From Prevotella sp. (GTDB taxonomy: Bacteria > Bacteroidota > Bacteroidia > Bacteroidales > Bacteroidaceae), in NCBI GenBank assembly GCA_016287755.1, contig JAEEWT010000004.1, positions 1-64,000 on the forward strand: a stretch of DNA of 64,000 nt, in the 5' to 3' direction. The position numbers were made by a program, and so were the translations under genes. Under the pieces are notes generated by a model. The model saw only the letters and a list, made by a program, of their open reading frames with translations. It did not search any database and was not told the origin of the DNA. Shown piece after piece: positions 51,266 through 59,972 of this stretch. The first letter of the stretch is position 1. Each line of letters starts with the position of its first letter.

Positions 51266-52921
51266 ATGAAGAAAAGTATTATTTTTACCCTGTTCCTGGT
51301 TGTTGCCCTCGCAGCTGAAGCCCAGCCACGTCGAAATGCGCAGCCTCGTATCCTGTTGCCTGCAGAGTTAGACAGCACAAGGATCCAGAACCCGATGCTG
51401 TGGGCCGACGTGCCCGATCCTGATATCATCCGCGTGGATGATACCTTCTATCTTGTCTCTACCACGATGCACCTGATGCCAGGAGCGCCGATCATGGCGT
51501 CGAAGGACCTTCGAAACTGGGAGACCATCGGTTATATCTTTGATAAGCTCACCGATTCACCGAAGTATGACCTGCTGGAAGGAACGGTCTATGGCCGCGG
51601 TCAGTGGGCTACCTCACTGCAATATCATAATGGTAAGTTCTATGCCTTGCTGGCTCCCAACGAGCAGGGGGCCATGGGCGACACCTATATCTTCTCTGCC
51701 GAGAAGGCTGCAGGACCGTGGAACCTTGTGTCAAGAATGCGCCATTTCCACGACTGCTCCCTGTTCTTCGATGATGACAACAGGGTGTATGTGATCTATG
51801 GCACGGGTGAGATGATGGAGCTGAAACCCGATCTCTCTGATGTCATTGAAGGCACCTACCAGCATATCTTCCAGCGTGAGGCTGATGAGAACGGACTTCT
51901 GGAGGGTTCGCGCATGATCAAGCATAACGGGAAGTACTACCTGATGATGATCTCCCAGGCTAACGGTCCTGGACGGCATCGTCGTGAGGTATGTTACCGT
52001 GCAGACGATATTCACGGTCCGTACGAGAAGAACGTGATTCTGGAGAGTGAGTTCAGTACCTTTGGCTATGTAGGACAAGGTACGATTGTGGATACGAAGG
52101 ACGGCGACTGGTATGGTATCATCTTCCAGGACCGCGGTGGTGTAGGACGAGTGCTTACACTCTCTCCCTGTCGTTGGATCGACGGGTGGCCGCTGATTGG
52201 TGATGAGAACGGAAAGGTGCCTTTGACCTTGCGTCCGCTGAAGAGTGGCGAACCCGAGACTACCATCGTGAAAGCTGATGATTTCTCAGATTCCAAGCTC
52301 GGTCTGCACTGGCAATGGAACCACAATCCCATCGACAAGGCATGGTCGTTGACAGAACGTCCTGGCTTCCTGCGCTTAAAGACCAACCGTGTGGTGGAGA
52401 ACCTCTATCTGGCTCCGAACACGTTGACACAGCGTATGGAGGGTCCGGCATGCAGTGCCTGTGTCCTGATAGACTATTCACACATGAAGGATGGCGACTG
52501 TGCCGGCTTTGCGGTATTCAACAGCGACACCGGTTCGCTTACCTTGAAGAAAAGAGGAAAGAAGGTATATCTGGAGATGGAAGAGCTGTCGGCGCAGTTG
52601 TCCGATCGGGAGAAGGCTATCACTAAATACGACGAGAAGATGATATCGGGAGTTGCGCTCTCGTCTAAGTCATCCAAGGTTTGGCTGCGCATCGATGGTG
52701 ACTTCAGTCCTGTTCAGCGTGGTGGTAAGGATGCGGCCAATTTCTACTATAGCATCGACGGTGAGAATTGGACACAGATCGGTACCAAGGATTACAAGAT
52801 GCGCTTCGACTGGCGTCGTTTCTTCATGGGGTCGAAGTACAGCATCTTCAACTATGCGACCAAGAAAGCGGGCGGCTACATCGATGTGGATCGGTTTGAT
52901 TATTCCAGAATAAATCCATAA
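51266..52921 (+). CDS. GH43 family beta-xylosidase/alpha-L-arabinofuranosidase
   Basis: 551 residues. Signal peptide (MKKSIIFTLFLVVALAAEA), then a five-blade propeller with ADVPDPDIIRVDDTFYLVSTT (general base Asp), SRMRHFHDCSLFFDDD (pKa-tuning Asp) and NGLLEGSRM (acid Glu). The C-terminal half (about 330-551) is a beta-sandwich of the type seen in GH43 xylosidases. It should remove xylose or arabinose from xylan fragments. It lies 20 bp after the GH3 gene. Confidence 0.93.
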   Translation: MKKSIIFTLFLVVALAAEAQPRRNAQPRILLPAELDSTRIQNPMLWADVPDPDIIRVDDTFYLVSTTMHLMPGAPIMASKDLRNWETIGYIFDKLTDSPKYDLLEGTVYGRGQWATSLQYHNGKFYALLAPNEQGAMGDTYIFSAEKAAGPWNLVSRMRHFHDCSLFFDDDNRVYVIYGTGEMMELKPDLSDVIEGTYQHIFQREADENGLLEGSRMIKHNGKYYLMMISQANGPGRHRREVCYRADDIHGPYEKNVILESEFSTFGYVGQGTIVDTKDGDWYGIIFQDRGGVGRVLTLSPCRWIDGWPLIGDENGKVPLTLRPLKSGEPETTIVKADDFSDSKLGLHWQWNHNPIDKAWSLTERPGFLRLKTNRVVENLYLAPNTLTQRMEGPACSACVLIDYSHMKDGDCAGFAVFNSDTGSLTLKKRGKKVYLEMEELSAQLSDREKAITKYDEKMISGVALSSKSSKVWLRIDGDFSPVQRGGKDAANFYYSIDGENWTQIGTKDYKMRFDWRRFFMGSKYSIFNYATKKAGGYIDVDRFDYSRINP

Positions 52922-52957
52922 ATAAACGAGATTTATTTTGTACTTCACTCACTTATT

Positions 52958-52996
52958 CGTACCTTTGCATTCCGTATCGCAAAGGTACGATTTTTT
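52958..52996 (+). promoter_or_regulatory. Combined promoter box and terminator-like hairpin
   Basis: CGTACCTTTGC-N10-GCAAAGGTACG (52958-52968 with 52979-52989) followed by T7. The left arm contains the -7 box TACCTTTG of the TonB receptor gene. Read-through RNA from the GH43 gene would fold the whole hairpin and end at the T run, whereas RNA begun at the promoter lacks the left arm. Confidence 0.75.
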
Positions 52997-53007
52997 TATT
53001 TCTTATT

Positions 53008-55083
53008 ATGAAGTACAAAGTATTATTCAACAAGCGCGAAGCCCTGAAGTTTACGCAGTTCAGTAACAAGGGCTATGCACTCTTCTCTTGTCTGGGGAAG
53101 GTGGTACTTGTTGGTGTCCTCAGCGTCCCTACGCTCACTTATGCGAAGGCCGATGGCGTGAGTACGGATACCGACAAGGTGGATTCCACCACCTGGAAGA
53201 CCAACAGGGAGGTAGTGCTCGATGGGGTCGAAGTAACCGGCTCGCGCGCTCCGCTTACTTTAGGGCAAGCGGCGAGAATGGTAGTTGTACTGGACCGCGA
53301 TCAGATTGCGCAGGCGCCAGTACAGAGTGTTAACGATTTGCTGAAATACGCCGTCGGCGTGGATGTCAGACAGCGGGCCCCATTGGGTGCGCAGACCGAC
53401 ATCAGTATCCGGGGAGGCACCTCAGAGCAGATCACCATCCTGCTCAACGGCATCAATATCTGTGATCCCCAAACGGGACATAATGCCTTTGATCTTCCTG
53501 TTGACATCAGTGACATTGAGCGTATCGAAGTGCTGGAAGGACCGGCAGGGCGCGTCTTTGGCACTTCCTCTCTGCTGGGAGCTATCAATGTGGTGACGAA
53601 GATGCCTAAGCAGACCAGTGCCGATGTGCATGCTGAGGGGGGCTCCTTCGGCTATCTCTCATCGGGTGCACGAGGGAACTGGCTGTACGGCAAATGGAAC
53701 AACCAAGTGAGCGGTAGCTATGCCCGTAGCGATGGCTACAGTCGTTCAAAGGACGGTCGTCTGAACGCTGGTTTCGAAGGCAGTAAGCTGTTCTACCAAG
53801 GACAGTATGAAGACGATGCCTTGCGGGTCAGCTGGCATGCGGGAGTCCGCATGAAAGGGTGGGGAAGCAGTACGTCGTACGCCACACCGAAATGGAAGGC
53901 AGATAACCAGTTTGAACATACCGATAAGATATACACGGCCATTCAGGCTGAGACGAAGCAGGGCACCTTCCATTTCCATCCTTCTATCTATTGGAACCAG
54001 AGTCGTGATCGCTATGAAGGCTATCACGGTCAGCCGGATTTGATGAAGTATAATTATAACAGGTCGAATGTCTGCGGAGTGAACCTGAACAGCTATTTCG
54101 ACTGGGTTGGCGGGCGCACAGCCTTTGGGGCTGAGTTCCGCAATGAAGACTTGGTGAGTGGAAACCTCGGTGAGCCTTTGCATACACCCGTTCATATCCA
54201 TGGTACCGACCGTGACTATACCCTCGGACTGAACCGTACGAACATGAGTTTCCATCTGGAGCATAACATCCTGTTACGGCAGTTCACGCTCTCTGCGGGC
54301 TTCATCGCCGTGAAGAACACGTGGAACGAGATGCCGTTCAAGGTATATCCGGGTTTAGATATGAGCTATCGACTGGGGAACCATTGGAAGGTATATGCCT
54401 CTTATAACTCGTCGTTGCGCATGCCGTCGTTTACTGAACTGTACTATAGCGTAGGCGGTCATAAGGCCGACAAATACCTGAAACCCGAGGAACTGCATGC
54501 CGTGGAAGGCGGGGTGAAATACCTCTCGCGTGTGGTTACTGCCAGTGCTAGCGTGTTCCATCATCATAGCAGGAACATGATCGACTGGATTCTCGACACC
54601 TCCGTGACTGATCCGGTATGGGAAAGCGTGAACCATACGAAGGTGAACACCATGGGCGTTGAAACAGCCTGTGATATCCATTTCCATGAGTTGTGGCCAT
54701 CCCAGCAGTTCCTGCAGTCGTTCCGCATAGCCTATACCTACCTGAATGAAGACAAGAAGGCTGGGGAGCATATCCAGTCGCAGTATTCCTTGGAGTACCT
54801 CCGTCACAAGCTGACGGCTTCCTTGCAACTGCATCTGATCTCGTATCTGGATATGGGCATCAACTACCGCTTCCAGGACCGTGTGGGCAGCTATACTAAT
54901 CTGGAGGGGGAAACCAAAAACTACTCTCCTTATGGTATCACAGATATACGTCTATCCTGGAACCATCCACGCTATACCTTGTATGTAGAGGGTAACAATC
55001 TCTTCGACAAGACCTATGTGGATTACGGACTGGTGCCGCAGCCCGGGTTCTGGGTTAGTGTTGGTGTAACAATTAGGTTATAG
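53008..55083 (+). CDS. TonB-dependent outer-membrane receptor (BtuB/FhuA-like size)
   Basis: 691 residues. A long signal region (MKYKVLFNKREALKFTQFSN, then a hydrophobic stretch to about 50), a TonB-box/plug start at EVVLDGVEVTGSRAPLTL, plug core VNDLLKYAVGVDVRQRAPLG, ISIRGGTSEQITILLNGI, then a 22-strand barrel. The C-terminus ends in VGVTIRL. It imports a small metal complex or vitamin such as cobalamin or a siderophore; no partner genes are here to tell which. MutAB needs cobalamin, so B12 is a possible but weak guess. Confidence 0.9.
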   Translation: MKYKVLFNKREALKFTQFSNKGYALFSCLGKVVLVGVLSVPTLTYAKADGVSTDTDKVDSTTWKTNREVVLDGVEVTGSRAPLTLGQAARMVVVLDRDQIAQAPVQSVNDLLKYAVGVDVRQRAPLGAQTDISIRGGTSEQITILLNGINICDPQTGHNAFDLPVDISDIERIEVLEGPAGRVFGTSSLLGAINVVTKMPKQTSADVHAEGGSFGYLSSGARGNWLYGKWNNQVSGSYARSDGYSRSKDGRLNAGFEGSKLFYQGQYEDDALRVSWHAGVRMKGWGSSTSYATPKWKADNQFEHTDKIYTAIQAETKQGTFHFHPSIYWNQSRDRYEGYHGQPDLMKYNYNRSNVCGVNLNSYFDWVGGRTAFGAEFRNEDLVSGNLGEPLHTPVHIHGTDRDYTLGLNRTNMSFHLEHNILLRQFTLSAGFIAVKNTWNEMPFKVYPGLDMSYRLGNHWKVYASYNSSLRMPSFTELYYSVGGHKADKYLKPEELHAVEGGVKYLSRVVTASASVFHHHSRNMIDWILDTSVTDPVWESVNHTKVNTMGVETACDIHFHELWPSQQFLQSFRIAYTYLNEDKKAGEHIQSQYSLEYLRHKLTASLQLHLISYLDMGINYRFQDRVGSYTNLEGETKNYSPYGITDIRLSWNHPRYTLYVEGNNLFDKTYVDYGLVPQPGFWVSVGVTIRL

Positions 55084-55084
55084 A

Positions 55085-55255
55085 GAGGCAAGAAGCAAGA
55101 GTTGTTTTTTTTAGAAGCAAGAAGCAAGAGGCAAGAAGCAAGAGAATACTACTGAAATATCGTATTCATGCATCAAACCACTTGTACTCGAAGCATATCT
55201 CCTGCTTCTTGCCTCTTGCTTCTTGCCTCATGTTTCACGCCTCTTGCCTCGAACT
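55085..55255. repeat. Core-and-arm hairpin element, copy 3, with different arms
   Basis: The 58-base core (55144-55201) matches those at 6867-6924 and 5709-5767 at most positions, including CAAACCACTTG and GAAGCATATCTC. Arms 55113-55144 and 55199-55230 are (GCAAGAA)n/(TTCTTGC)n and can pair over about 30 bases, but share no sequence with the GGAGTGT arms of the other copies. Confidence 0.9.
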
Positions 55256-55277
55256 CCTGCAACTTGGTTTGAAGGAG

Positions 55278-56702
55278 TTACCCAAACAACTCCCTGAGTG
55301 CCTCTTCCACTTTCCGGACTGGATGCAGTTCAATCTTGAACTTCTTTGTGTTCAGTCCGGAAAGATTATGTTTGGGGATGATCATGTGCTGGAAGCCTAG
55401 TTTCTCGGCTTCAGCGATGCGCTGCTCGATGCGGTTAACAGGTCGTACCTCCCCGCTCAGTCCTACCTCTCCTGCCATGCACCACCCTGATTCAATGGGG
55501 GTGTCAACATTACTCGATAACACTGCGGCAATAACACTGAGATCCATGGCGAGGTCGGTCACCCTTAAACCACCAGCAATATTGATAAACACATCCTTCT
55601 GCATCAGTTTGAAACCCACTCGTTTCTCCAGCACGGCGAGCAACATGTTCAGTCGTCGTTGGTCAAACCCTGTGGCTGTACGCTGAGGTGTACCATAGGC
55701 GGCAGAGGAAACCAAGGCCTGGGTCTCTACAAGGAACGGACGGATGCCCTCAATAGCAGAAGAGATGGCAATACCACTCAGTCCGTCGTGATCCTGTGTC
55801 AGCAACAGTTCCGATGGATTACTCACCTGACGGAGTCCGCTTTCCTGCATCTCGTAGATGCCTAATTCCGATGTACTGCCAAAACGGTTTTTGATGCTTC
55901 GCAGGATGCGGTACATATAATGTTGGTCACCTTCGAACTGGATCACAGTATCCACGATATGCTCTAAGATCTTCGGTCCTGCCAGTGTGCCTTCCTTGGT
56001 GATATGACCGATCAGGATGACGGGTACGCCACTCGACTTGGCAAAGCGGAGCAGGGCAGAGGCGCATTCGCGTACCTGTGAGATGCTTCCCGGTGAGCTC
56101 TCCACATCCTCGGTGGAGATGGTCTGGATGGAGTCAATCACCACCAGTTCAGGCTGCACCTCCTTGATATGGTCAAAGATAGCCTCAAGAGAGTTCTCAC
56201 ATAATATGAGGAAGTTCTCAAGTGAAGAATGTAATTGTCCATTATCCATTGTCAATTGTCCATTGCTTAAAATGCGTTCAGCGCGCATTTTAAGCTGGTG
56301 TGCACTTTCCTCTCCGCTTACATACAACACCTTTTTTTCGGGCATACGGAGGGCGGTCTGCAACGAAAGGGTACTCTTTCCAATACCTGGCTCACCACCC
56401 AAAAGGACGATACTGCCAGGAACCAATCCGCCACCTAACACGCGGTTCAGCTCCTCATCATGCATATCAACTCTTGGTTCATCTTTTGCTGATATCTCCC
56501 TGAGTCGCAACACCTTGGCTGTATTACCTCCTCTATTGGAGATGGACCCACCACCGAAGCTCCCTCTTCCTTTAGATGGGGATGAAGGGACGCTGATCTC
56601 CTTGAAGGTGTTCCATTGTCCGCAGGCCGGACACTTACCGATCCACTTCGCTGATTCCTGTCCACAGTTCTCGCAGACGTATGCTATCTTGTCTTTTGCC
56701 AT
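55278..56702 (-). CDS. radA: DNA repair protein RadA
   Basis: 474 residues. Zinc finger CENC...CPACGQW (about 9-27), Walker A GGEPGIGKST, the RadA KNRFG motif (IKNRFGSTSE) and a C-terminal Lon-like domain (about 310-474). It helps process recombination intermediates through branch migration. Two segments are unlike other RadA proteins: PSSPSKGRGSFGGG after the zinc finger, and NGQLTMDNGQLHSS after MRAERILS. In DNA they match a C/T-rich hairpin repeat (56558-56593) and the intergenic ATTGACAATTGAC-type repeat (56231-56266), so both look like in-frame repeat insertions. The start at 56702 (MAKDK) fits the family. Confidence 0.95.
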   Translation of the reverse strand: MAKDKIAYVCENCGQESAKWIGKCPACGQWNTFKEISVPSSPSKGRGSFGGGSISNRGGNTAKVLRLREISAKDEPRVDMHDEELNRVLGGGLVPGSIVLLGGEPGIGKSTLSLQTALRMPEKKVLYVSGEESAHQLKMRAERILSNGQLTMDNGQLHSSLENFLILCENSLEAIFDHIKEVQPELVVIDSIQTISTEDVESSPGSISQVRECASALLRFAKSSGVPVILIGHITKEGTLAGPKILEHIVDTVIQFEGDQHYMYRILRSIKNRFGSTSELGIYEMQESGLRQVSNPSELLLTQDHDGLSGIAISSAIEGIRPFLVETQALVSSAAYGTPQRTATGFDQRRLNMLLAVLEKRVGFKLMQKDVFINIAGGLRVTDLAMDLSVIAAVLSSNVDTPIESGWCMAGEVGLSGEVRPVNRIEQRIAEAEKLGFQHMIIPKHNLSGLNTKKFKIELHPVRKVEEALRELFG

Positions 56703-56842
56703 ATCTCTCAATTATTTCTGCAAAAATACAAAAAAAACTGAAATACGCTCCACGAATCATACTTATTTTACGAATTCTTTTGTCAGTACTTTCGTAATCC
56801 AAATTAAATGATTACTTTTGCATCGCCCTTAAAGGTTATGCA

Positions 56843-57754
56843 ATGAGGAGATATTTTGTATTCATGATATTGAGCATGTTACTTTTCTCGTGCGGAAAAT
56901 CGTATGAGGAACAGAAACGTTTGTCACGGGCAGAAAAGGCACGACTGGCAAAAGAAGATTCTTTGGCGTTGAAGGTGGGCACGTTGCCTACACTCGACTG
57001 CCTGCCGCTCTTCGTGGCCTACGACCATCATTTCTTTGAGAAGTATGGCGAAGATGTGCGCGTCAAGCCCTATCAGTCGCAGATTGACTGTGACGACGCT
57101 ATGCTGAAAGGGAAGATCGAAGGGAATGTCACTGATGTAGTGCGGGCCCAGCGTATGCGTCATAGGGGCACGGCCCTGCGGTATGTATCTTCCACCAATG
57201 CCTATTGGCAGCTGTTCGGTAACCGTTTGTCACGTATCCACGAGCTCAAGCAACTACAGGATAAGATGGTGGGCATGGCCCGCTATTCCGTGACCGATAT
57301 GATGACCTCCATGGCCGTTGACAGTGCCAAGCTCAAATCGGAATATGTGTTCCGCATCCAGATCAACGATCCTGTCATCCGTCTGCGTATGCTGGTCAAC
57401 AACGAACTCGATGCGATGTTCTTCACGGAGCCGCAGGCAACAGCGGCACGTATTCAGAAACACCCCATACTGATGGATTCGCGGAAAAAGGACCTCCGTA
57501 TGGGAGCCATCGTTTTCAAGGAGAAAGCCATTGCCGACAAGCGGCGCCAGAAACAACTCACCGCTTTTATCAAAGCTTATAATGAGGCATGCGATAGCAT
57601 CAATCAACGCGGTATGGCATTCTATGGCGATATCATCAAGAAATACACCAAGGCTGATGACCGCACTGTGAAGGCTCTGCCGGTATTGAAGTTCGAACAT
57701 GCCAAGGCACCTCGTCAGAAGGATCTTGACCGTGCCGACCAATGGTTGAAATAG
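56843..57754 (+). CDS. ABC-type solute-binding lipoprotein
   Basis: 303 residues. Lipoprotein signal (MLLFSCGKS) and a SsuA/Thi5-like binding fold: LKVGTLPTLDCLPLFVAYDHHFFEKYG, then MARYSVTDMMTSM and the hinge near AMFFTEPQATAAR. This subgroup binds small aromatic, sulfonate or pyrimidine compounds. No permease or ATPase gene is nearby. The stop is followed one base later by the TPR gene, so the two are probably co-translated. Confidence 0.82.
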   Translation: MRRYFVFMILSMLLFSCGKSYEEQKRLSRAEKARLAKEDSLALKVGTLPTLDCLPLFVAYDHHFFEKYGEDVRVKPYQSQIDCDDAMLKGKIEGNVTDVVRAQRMRHRGTALRYVSSTNAYWQLFGNRLSRIHELKQLQDKMVGMARYSVTDMMTSMAVDSAKLKSEYVFRIQINDPVIRLRMLVNNELDAMFFTEPQATAARIQKHPILMDSRKKDLRMGAIVFKEKAIADKRRQKQLTAFIKAYNEACDSINQRGMAFYGDIIKKYTKADDRTVKALPVLKFEHAKAPRQKDLDRADQWLK

Positions 57755-57755
57755 T

Positions 57756-59927
57756 ATGAGTACAGTAACGAAAGATCAATTGTCTGCGGTACCCCAGCTG
57801 ATAGCCAGTCGTCAGCTGCGGAAAGCCATTACTTTGCTGCGTACTTACGTAACCGACCATCCTTTTGATGGTGCCATGGATGTCATCAATGGTATTGAGA
57901 ATGACTACCGGTTGATGCTCGACTATGCCCGACAAGGCTATAGCGATCCTTCGCGCGAACAACTGTATGTGCATCTGCAAAAACGTCTGTACCGCTTGTG
58001 TCAGGCCATGAGGATTCGCGAAACCAAGGACAGACTGTTGTTTTTCTCGGATGCTGATGCTGCGATTAGTTCCGGTTCCCTTCCTGATGTGCGGACCAAA
58101 GAGCGGTTAGAGGACTATGTCTCGGGATTGGCGATGCTGTCGCTGGAGCCTGAGGAGGAACGGAAGACTAAGGCTGCCGCATTGCATCGTGGACACCATG
58201 CTTTATTGAATGAGCTGTTCAGTCGACTGATCGTCTCCTTCCCATGGAGTGATGGTGATCAGAAGTTCTACGAGGACCTGCTTCTTTCGCCTACCATTGA
58301 TAGGATGGATGTGATGGTATTGGTGAGCGCCTTGATGCTCTCCACCATCCAGACCTTCGATGTTCAGAAGTTTGCTACTTTATTACATGTCTATCTTCGC
58401 ACCAATGATGAGTATGTTCGTCAGCGGGCGCTGGTGGGGTGGACCTTTGCGTTGGGCAGTGATGAGCAGGTAACTGATGAGCCGACCATGATGGTCAGGG
58501 ATGCCTGTCAGGACCCGAAGGTAGTGCAGGATGTGCTGGATCTGCAGAAACAGTTGGTATATTGCATCAATACCCGTCAGGACAACGAGAAGATCCAGCA
58601 GGATATCATTCCTACCTTGATGAAGAACCAGAATTTCACCATCTCCCGCGATGGTATCATCACAGAGAAGGAGGACCATTCACTGGAAGATATCCTCAAC
58701 CCCAACGCCGAAGAAGAGCGGATGGAGGAGATGGAAGAGAGCATCCAGAAGATGGTGGAGATGCAGAAGGCCGGATCAGATATCTATTTCGGTGGTTTCT
58801 CGCACATGAAACGGTTCCCGTTCTTCCATAAAGCAGTAAACTGGTTCTGTCCGTTCTATGTGGAGCATCCCGCCTTGTCGGGATTATCCGACAAGCTCGG
58901 CACCACAGGGTTCATGTCCAATCTGGTGCAACACGGTCCTTTCTGCGACAGCGACAAGTATTCTTTCGTACTGGCCTTGTCGAGCATCGTTGACCGCCTG
59001 CCCAATGACATCAAGGAGATGATGGGCAGTGCTGAGGCTTTAGGTCCTATGATGGACGAGGAGCAGATGAAGGATGCTACCTATATCCGCAGGATGTACC
59101 TGCAGGACCAGTATCGTTTCTATAGCTTGTATGACAGGGGTAGGGGACTGCAGAATCCTTTTGCCAACGATAGGATCGTGTTCGTTTCGCATCCTGCTTT
59201 CCAGCAGACTGATGTAGCGAAACACTATCCCGATCTCTGTGTGTTCTTTGCCAAGCACCGTTGTGCAGAGGCCTTCAGACAGTTACAAGAGGCAAGTATG
59301 CCTTATCTGGACTTGTCGCACCGACTGTTCTATGCCTTGTGGTCGTTGGACAACGGACAGGTACCGCAGGCTATCACCCTCCTCGAAGATGTGCAGCGTG
59401 AACAGCCCGATCACGAGCAGGCAAAACGCTATCTGGCCCGTGCCTATTATCAGCAAGAGGATTTCCAGCGAGCTTGTGCTGTTTACGAAGAACTGTATCA
59501 ATCATATCCAGAGAAATCGTCTTATGCCCTGAACTATGGTATCACCCTTTCCAAGAACGGTCGTTTCGATGATGCCGTGCGCGTTCTCTTCCAGTTGGAT
59601 TTCGAGCATCCGTCACAGCATGTCACCCGTGGATTGGCTTGGGCACTGATGGGACAGAAAAAGCTGGATCAGGCAGAACGGGAGTATGAGAAACTGCTGG
59701 AAACCGAACCTGCTCCCATCGATTATCTGAATGCGGGGTATTGTCAGTGGTTGAAAGGCAATATCCGTAAGGCAGTAGAGGCGTTCCGCACCTTCTTGAG
59801 GTTGCAACAGGAGGCAGGTAATCAGGCTGACCTTCATGAAGAGATGATGAAGGATCAGGCCTTGTTGCGTGCTTATTCCATTTCGGAAATCGACATGGGA
59901 ATCATGTGCGACGTGGTGGCGGAGTAG
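57756..59927 (+). CDS. Tetratricopeptide-repeat protein
   Basis: 723 residues, cytosolic by absence of a signal peptide. The first 500 residues are helical without a motif I recognise; a short acidic segment (NPNAEEERMEEMEE) lies near 320. The C-terminal third has TPR units (AITLLEDVQREQPDHEQAKRYLARAYY, FDDAVRVLFQLDFEHPS, KLDQAEREYEKLLETEPAP). TPRs bind other proteins. It follows the binding lipoprotein with only one base between. The function is unknown. Confidence 0.8.
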   Translation: MSTVTKDQLSAVPQLIASRQLRKAITLLRTYVTDHPFDGAMDVINGIENDYRLMLDYARQGYSDPSREQLYVHLQKRLYRLCQAMRIRETKDRLLFFSDADAAISSGSLPDVRTKERLEDYVSGLAMLSLEPEEERKTKAAALHRGHHALLNELFSRLIVSFPWSDGDQKFYEDLLLSPTIDRMDVMVLVSALMLSTIQTFDVQKFATLLHVYLRTNDEYVRQRALVGWTFALGSDEQVTDEPTMMVRDACQDPKVVQDVLDLQKQLVYCINTRQDNEKIQQDIIPTLMKNQNFTISRDGIITEKEDHSLEDILNPNAEEERMEEMEESIQKMVEMQKAGSDIYFGGFSHMKRFPFFHKAVNWFCPFYVEHPALSGLSDKLGTTGFMSNLVQHGPFCDSDKYSFVLALSSIVDRLPNDIKEMMGSAEALGPMMDEEQMKDATYIRRMYLQDQYRFYSLYDRGRGLQNPFANDRIVFVSHPAFQQTDVAKHYPDLCVFFAKHRCAEAFRQLQEASMPYLDLSHRLFYALWSLDNGQVPQAITLLEDVQREQPDHEQAKRYLARAYYQQEDFQRACAVYEELYQSYPEKSSYALNYGITLSKNGRFDDAVRVLFQLDFEHPSQHVTRGLAWALMGQKKLDQAEREYEKLLETEPAPIDYLNAGYCQWLKGNIRKAVEAFRTFLRLQQEAGNQADLHEEMMKDQALLRAYSISEIDMGIMCDVVAE

Positions 59928-59972
59928 AAGGTAAGAAGCAAGAGGTAAGAAGCAAGAAGCAAGAGGCAAGAA

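Noticed and set aside
53008-55083. Firm naming of the TonB receptor as the cobalamin receptor BtuB
   Set aside because: The size fits, but no BtuF/BtuCD genes or riboswitch are nearby; only the family call is supported.
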